A DNA stretch of 9,203 nucleotides from an uncultured Clostridia bacterium (GTDB lineage Bacteria; Bacillota_A; Clostridia; Oscillospirales; Oscillospiraceae), in the NCBI GenBank assembly GCA_947307505.1, contig CAMZJG010000027.1, forward strand, positions 1 through 9,203, in the 5' to 3' direction. The notes below the pieces were generated by a model, which saw only the letters and a program-made list of their open reading frames with translations, searched no databases and was not told the DNA's origin. The translations under genes were made by a program, and so were the position numbers. Of this stretch, positions 6,520 through 9,203 are shown piece by piece; positions within the stretch are counted from its first letter, which is position 1, and every line of letters begins with the position of its first letter.

Positions 6520-6548
6520 ATTATAACAAGTTTCTCCGGGGTTGACAA
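6520..6548 (-). promoter_or_regulatory. Promoter of the CYTH-kinase operon
   Basis: On the - strand there is a -35 TTGTCA (6548-6543), a 17-bp spacer and a perfect -10 TATAAT (6525-6520), preceded by TGT as an extended -10. The start lies about 40 bp before the chosen ATG at 6471, which agrees with that start. No BlaI-type dyad is visible here. Confidence 0.85.
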
Positions 6549-6690
6549 CAGGGAAGAAGGGGCAGGGGTCGAGGTTCCGGTCAGAGATTCCGAGCCGGAT
6601 CAAACGATAAGGTTCCTGCTTTCCTTCTCCCGGGCCGCATCGCCGGCGGAGGCAATGTGACGATTATCAGAGTAGATTCATCAAACGCAT
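6549..6690. other. Intergenic stretch with no supported gene
   Basis: I see no gene with a credible product here on either strand. A short GC stem (TCCGG...CCGGA near 6574-6597) is the only structure. The stretch separates the divergent CYTH-kinase promoter from the hairpin-rich segment before spoIIE. Confidence 0.5.
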
Positions 6691-6697
6691 CCGGCAG

Positions 6698-6784
6698 AGG
6701 ATTGCGGAACTGCGGTATTGTCCCGCATCTGTCAGCCGCCTTGCGGTGGGACGGCGTCTGCTGCTTTCCCCCAGGGGAAGGCAG
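6698..6784. other. Two intergenic inverted repeats
   Basis: GTCCC(GC) at 6720-6726 pairs with GCGG-T-GGGAC at 6743-6752, and CTGCTTTCC (6761-6769) pairs with GGAAGGCAG (6776-6784) with one T-G pair. Together with the stems downstream they make a run of consecutive hairpins. This could be part of a structured RNA or of a dispersed intergenic repeat. No gene is supported here. Confidence 0.4.
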
Positions 6785-6811
6785 CCGCTGCGGCGGGACG
6801 GGGGACGAAAA

Positions 6812-6856
6812 AAACGGATTGCCGCGTCGGCGTAAACGCCTCCTCGCAATGACGGA
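6812..6856. repeat. Putative extragenic palindromic repeat (ATTGC...GCAAT)
   Basis: The segment has outer arms ATTGC (6818-6822) and GCAAT (6846-6850) around an inner GGCG-TAAA-CGCC hairpin (6829-6840), followed by GACGG. From memory, sequences of the form GGATTGCC...(G)CGCAATGACA recur between genes in many Oscillospiraceae-type genomes; the single copy here cannot prove that. No second copy is present in the window. Confidence 0.45.
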
Positions 6857-6893
6857 GGACGGGGACTCCTCTGACAGCAGCCCGCTGCCGCTT

Positions 6894-6915
6894 CGCCGGG
6901 GACCCCGGCGTTTTT
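6894..6915 (+). terminator. Orphan terminator-like hairpin before spoIIE
   Basis: CGCCGG (6894-6899) and CCGGCG (6905-6910) form a 6-bp GC stem with loop GGACC, followed at once by five T (6911-6915). The T run is only on the + strand. No + strand gene precedes it, so it may end a small RNA or leader, shield the spoIIE promoter from read-through, or be part of the repeat element. Confidence 0.6.
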
Positions 6916-6921
6916 CTGCCC

Positions 6922-6966
6922 CGCGACAGGGCCCGACAGCATTTCCCCCTATCCGTGGCCTATACT
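6922..6966 (+). promoter_or_regulatory. Candidate Spo0A-activated promoter of spoIIE
   Basis: There is a -10 TATACT (6961-6966). The nearest -35-like hexamer is CCGACA (6933-6938), 22 bp away, too far for an ordinary sigma-A promoter. In Bacillus subtilis, spoIIE and spoIIG use such long spacers and are activated by Spo0A bound over the -35. Two CGACA copies here (6924-6928, 6934-6938) are exactly 10 bp apart and match the inverted 0A box TTCGACA at five of seven bases. The -10 is about 31 bp before the ATG. This is inferred from pattern only. Confidence 0.45.
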
Positions 6967-6997
6967 GCCCGCAGGAACAAAAGCGGGAGGCGAGGAA

Positions 6998-9203
6998 ATG
7001 GATCGAAGAAACGACGGGGAGAGGCTCGCGGCGCGGGGGGCATCCCTCCTGGATATGGCCCTGGAGAAGCTGGGAGAGCGGGGCAAGCGGGCGGCGGCCC
7101 TGGCCGCCCGGCTCCTTGGCGGCTGGCTGTTGGGACGGGTGACATTTTTCGGAGGCTGCGCGCCTCTGGGCCCCGGCTTCACAGGGGCCTGCGGCGGGGG
7201 AGCGGAGGGGGCCTTCGCCGCGGCGGGGGCCATGTTGGGAGCGGTGAGCCGCCTGGGGCTTGCGGAAGGCGTCCGGTATGCGGCGGCGGACCTGCTGATC
7301 TATGCCGCCGCCGTCCTGCTCCGGGGCCTGGCCGTCCGGCGGAAGCCCTGGTTCATGCCCCTGATCTGCCTGGTCATGAGCGCCTGCGTAGGGGCGGTGT
7401 ACCTGTATTACGGGCCGGGGGGCGCGGGCCCCTGGCTTCTGTTCGGGGCGGAAACGCTGCTGGCGGGCGGGAGCTGCGTCCTGTACGGCGTGCTGCTGCG
7501 GCCGGGGGAACGGGGAGACCGGGCAGGCCCCGCCCTGCTGGTGCTGGGAGCCTCCCTGGCCCTGTCCCTGTGGGACGTCCGGCCCTGGGGGATCCTGTCC
7601 CTGGGTCGGCTCATGGCGGCCTTCGCCGTGCTGGCCGGAGCCTATACCGCCGGAGCCCCAGGAGGCAGCCTCATGGGTATGGTCCTGGGCCTGAGCCTGG
7701 ACGCCGCTGCCGACACCCCGGGTCTGTGCACCCTGGCTCTGGGGGCGGCGGGGGGCTTCGCCGGGCTTTTCCGGGGCAGGGGAAGACTGGCGGCGGCGGT
7801 GTGCTACGTGACAGCCAACGCCATCGCCGCTTTCTGGGCCGCCGGGCCGGAGCTGCGCAGCGCCCTGCTGTATGAGGGCTTCGTCGCCTCCGTGGTCTTC
7901 CTGCTGCCCACGGAACGATTTTATGTAAACCTAATGCCCCGGGAGCAGGGAATGGGGAAGGGGGCGGAGGCCGCCCTGGCGGATCTGCTGGAGCGTACGA
8001 CGCTGGCAGCCTCCGCGCTCCGGGATCTGGAACGGCTCCTGGAGGAGACGCCGGAGGCGGGGAAGAACGACGAGGATCTGCTGAGCGTCTTCGACGTGGC
8101 GGCGGAGACCGTCTGCCGCCGCTGCCGCCGCCGGGACGTGTGCTGGGGCAAGGAATACGAGGATACCCGGGGGGCCATGATCACCGCTGCCGGGAAGATG
8201 GACAGGCGGGGGGAGGCGGAGCCGGAGGACCTGCCCCAGTGGTTCCGGGACCGGTGCCTGGATGTGCGGGGACTCACCCGGGCGGTGAGCCTGGAGCTGA
8301 AAGCGCTGTATGCCCGGCGGCAGATGAAAAGCCGCCTCCGGTCAGACCGGGAGCTGTTGTGCCGCCAGTACGGGGATTTCGCCCTGGCCCTGGCCGGACT
8401 GGGGACGGGGGAACCGCCGGGCCGGGGAGAACGGCGGCTGGAGCGGAAGCTGGACGACTTTCTGCGGGAGTACGCGCCGGGAACGGAATGCGGGATATTC
8501 CGGGATCGGAACCGGCGGCTGCGGGTGGAGATCCGGGGGCCCGGGGCGGCGGTGCTTCCCCTGCGGGAGGGCTGGCTGAAGCGGATCCAGGGGGTGCTGG
8601 ATCTGCCCCTGGTGTGCCCGGAGCCCGGGGGAAGCAGTCTGCGCCTGTATGAGGCGGAGCCCCTGGAGGCGGAGGTGGGCATGGCCTCTGCGGGAAAGGC
8701 AGGAAGGGAGCCCAGCGGGGACTATGCCCGGTTCTTCAAAACATCGGAGGGCTGCCTGTTCCTCCTCCTGGCGGACGGCATGGGCAGCGGCGGGGAAGCC
8801 GCCCGGGAGGGAGCGGAAACCGGGGAGCTGGCGGAACGCCTCCTTCGGGCAGGGCTGGAGCCGGAGGCGGTGCTGCGGCTGCTGAACACCGCCCTCATGC
8901 TTCGGTGCGAAAAGCGCATGTGTCCCGCAAGCCTGGATCTCATGCGGGTGGATCTGTTTACCGGGGAGACCCTGGTATACAAATACGGAGCGGCCCCCAG
9001 CTATGTGCGGGAGGGAGAACAGATCCGGGTGGTGCAGGGAAAATCCCGGCCCGCCGGCTTGAGTCTGGAAGGTCCGGATCTGACCCGTCTGCGGCTGGAG
9101 CCCGGCTCCGCCGCCGTGATCCTCAGCGACGGAGCGGCCCGGGCGGAGGTGATCCGGGACAAGCTCCGGGACAGCCGCAGCGGGGGCATGAAGGCCCTGG
9201 CGG
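6998..9203 (+). CDS. spoIIE: Stage II sporulation protein E, SpoIIE (3' end outside window)
   Basis: This is a continuous reading frame of 735 codons that runs off the window end without a stop. In SpoIIE proteins a polytopic membrane domain is followed by a central region and a PP2C phosphatase that dephosphorylates SpoIIAA, activating sigma-F in the forespore; the protein also acts at the polar septum. Here a short basic cytoplasmic head precedes LLGRVTFFGGCAPLGP (44-59), then about ten hydrophobic segments to roughly residue 305. A cysteine cluster CRRCRRRDVCW (373-383) follows, typical of the central region. The phosphatase shows GDYARFF with metal-ligand Asp575, DGMGSG (593-598) and LSDGAARA (709-716, Asp711). 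The ATG follows GGGAGG (6985-6990) at seven bases. Full-length relatives are around 800 residues, so only the last part is missing. This gene shows the organism forms spores or recently did. Confidence 0.95.
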   Translation, partial: MDRRNDGERLAARGASLLDMALEKLGERGKRAAALAARLLGGWLLGRVTFFGGCAPLGPGFTGACGGGAEGAFAAAGAMLGAVSRLGLAEGVRYAAADLLIYAAAVLLRGLAVRRKPWFMPLICLVMSACVGAVYLYYGPGGAGPWLLFGAETLLAGGSCVLYGVLLRPGERGDRAGPALLVLGASLALSLWDVRPWGILSLGRLMAAFAVLAGAYTAGAPGGSLMGMVLGLSLDAAADTPGLCTLALGAAGGFAGLFRGRGRLAAAVCYVTANAIAAFWAAGPELRSALLYEGFVASVVFLLPTERFYVNLMPREQGMGKGAEAALADLLERTTLAASALRDLERLLEETPEAGKNDEDLLSVFDVAAETVCRRCRRRDVCWGKEYEDTRGAMITAAGKMDRRGEAEPEDLPQWFRDRCLDVRGLTRAVSLELKALYARRQMKSRLRSDRELLCRQYGDFALALAGLGTGEPPGRGERRLERKLDDFLREYAPGTECGIFRDRNRRLRVEIRGPGAAVLPLREGWLKRIQGVLDLPLVCPEPGGSSLRLYEAEPLEAEVGMASAGKAGREPSGDYARFFKTSEGCLFLLLADGMGSGGEAAREGAETGELAERLLRAGLEPEAVLRLLNTALMLRCEKRMCPASLDLMRVDLFTGETLVYKYGAAPSYVREGEQIRVVQGKSRPAGLSLEGPDLTRLRLEPGSAAVILSDGAARAEVIRDKLRDSRSGGMKALA

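Noticed and set aside
4663..6660. A 665-codon open frame on the + strand across the repressor promoter, kinase and CYTH genes
   Set aside because: It crosses a terminator, promoters and operators, and its translation is low-complexity and matches no family. It is a shadow of the - strand genes.
6667..6942. A 91-codon - strand frame in the intergenic region
   Set aside because: It reads through the palindromic repeat, has no ribosome binding site or recognisable product, and would lie over the candidate spoIIE promoter.
6657..7142. A 161-codon GTG-initiated + strand frame before and into spoIIE
   Set aside because: It translates the hairpin stretch and a terminator, is rich in Arg/Gly/Pro, and overlaps the spoIIE start by about 145 bp in another frame.
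6955..7875. A 306-codon + strand frame overlapping the start of spoIIE
   Set aside because: It is a Gly/Arg-rich out-of-frame reading of the spoIIE membrane domain; the spoIIE frame has the conserved motifs and a good ribosome binding site.
1..9203. CRISPR arrays, tRNA or rRNA genes, insertion sequences, integrase or phage genes
   Set aside because: I saw no regularly spaced direct repeats, no cloverleaf or rRNA-like segment, and no transposase or integrase motifs on either strand.

Overview
The window is GC-rich and reads as chromosomal DNA of a spore-forming, low-to-mid-branching Firmicute. The best inference is a gut Clostridium of the Oscillospiraceae/Ruminococcaceae type. The grounds are a spoIIE gene, Gram-positive ribosome binding sites (AGGAGG-like), a BlaI/BlaR-type regulatory pair, and a hairpin of the ATTGC...GCAAT kind that I recall as common between genes in such genomes. 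No taxon can be assigned from the sequence alone.

Layout. (1) Positions 1-146 hold the terminator of an unseen upstream + strand unit, then a good sigma-A type promoter overlapped by two dyad operators. (2) Positions 147-2525 (+ strand) are a three-gene ABC transporter operon, permease-ATPase-permease, with a 16-bp gap and a 4-bp overlap. (3) A 12-bp perfect hairpin at 2565-2594 ends this operon and the convergent one. (4) Positions 2611-4862 (- strand) are a blaI-like repressor followed by a blaR1-like M56 membrane metallopeptidase, overlapping by ATGA. (5) Positions 4996-6471 (- strand) are a degenerate CYTH-domain protein followed by a pyridoxamine/pyridoxal kinase, with their own promoter and terminator. 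(6) Positions 6472-6997 hold no convincing gene but contain a hairpin-rich stretch, an orphan + strand terminator and a candidate Spo0A-type promoter. (7) From 6998 the + strand encodes SpoIIE, cut by the window end.

How the parts work together. The 17-bp dyad GTTTACA-NGA-TGTAAAC (with variations) occurs twice at the ABC operon promoter and twice at the blaI promoter, about 4.8 kb apart, each time over the promoter core and near the expected transcription start. This links the two operons into one circuit. The membrane peptidase would sense a signal outside the cell and inactivate the repressor, releasing both the sensor operon and the transporter. The sensor's external domain lacks penicillin-binding motifs, so the signal is probably not a beta-lactam. 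A peptide or other envelope-acting compound exported by the transporter is a reasonable guess, but it is inference. This is the most interesting system in the window. The kinase/CYTH operon and spoIIE look independent of it.
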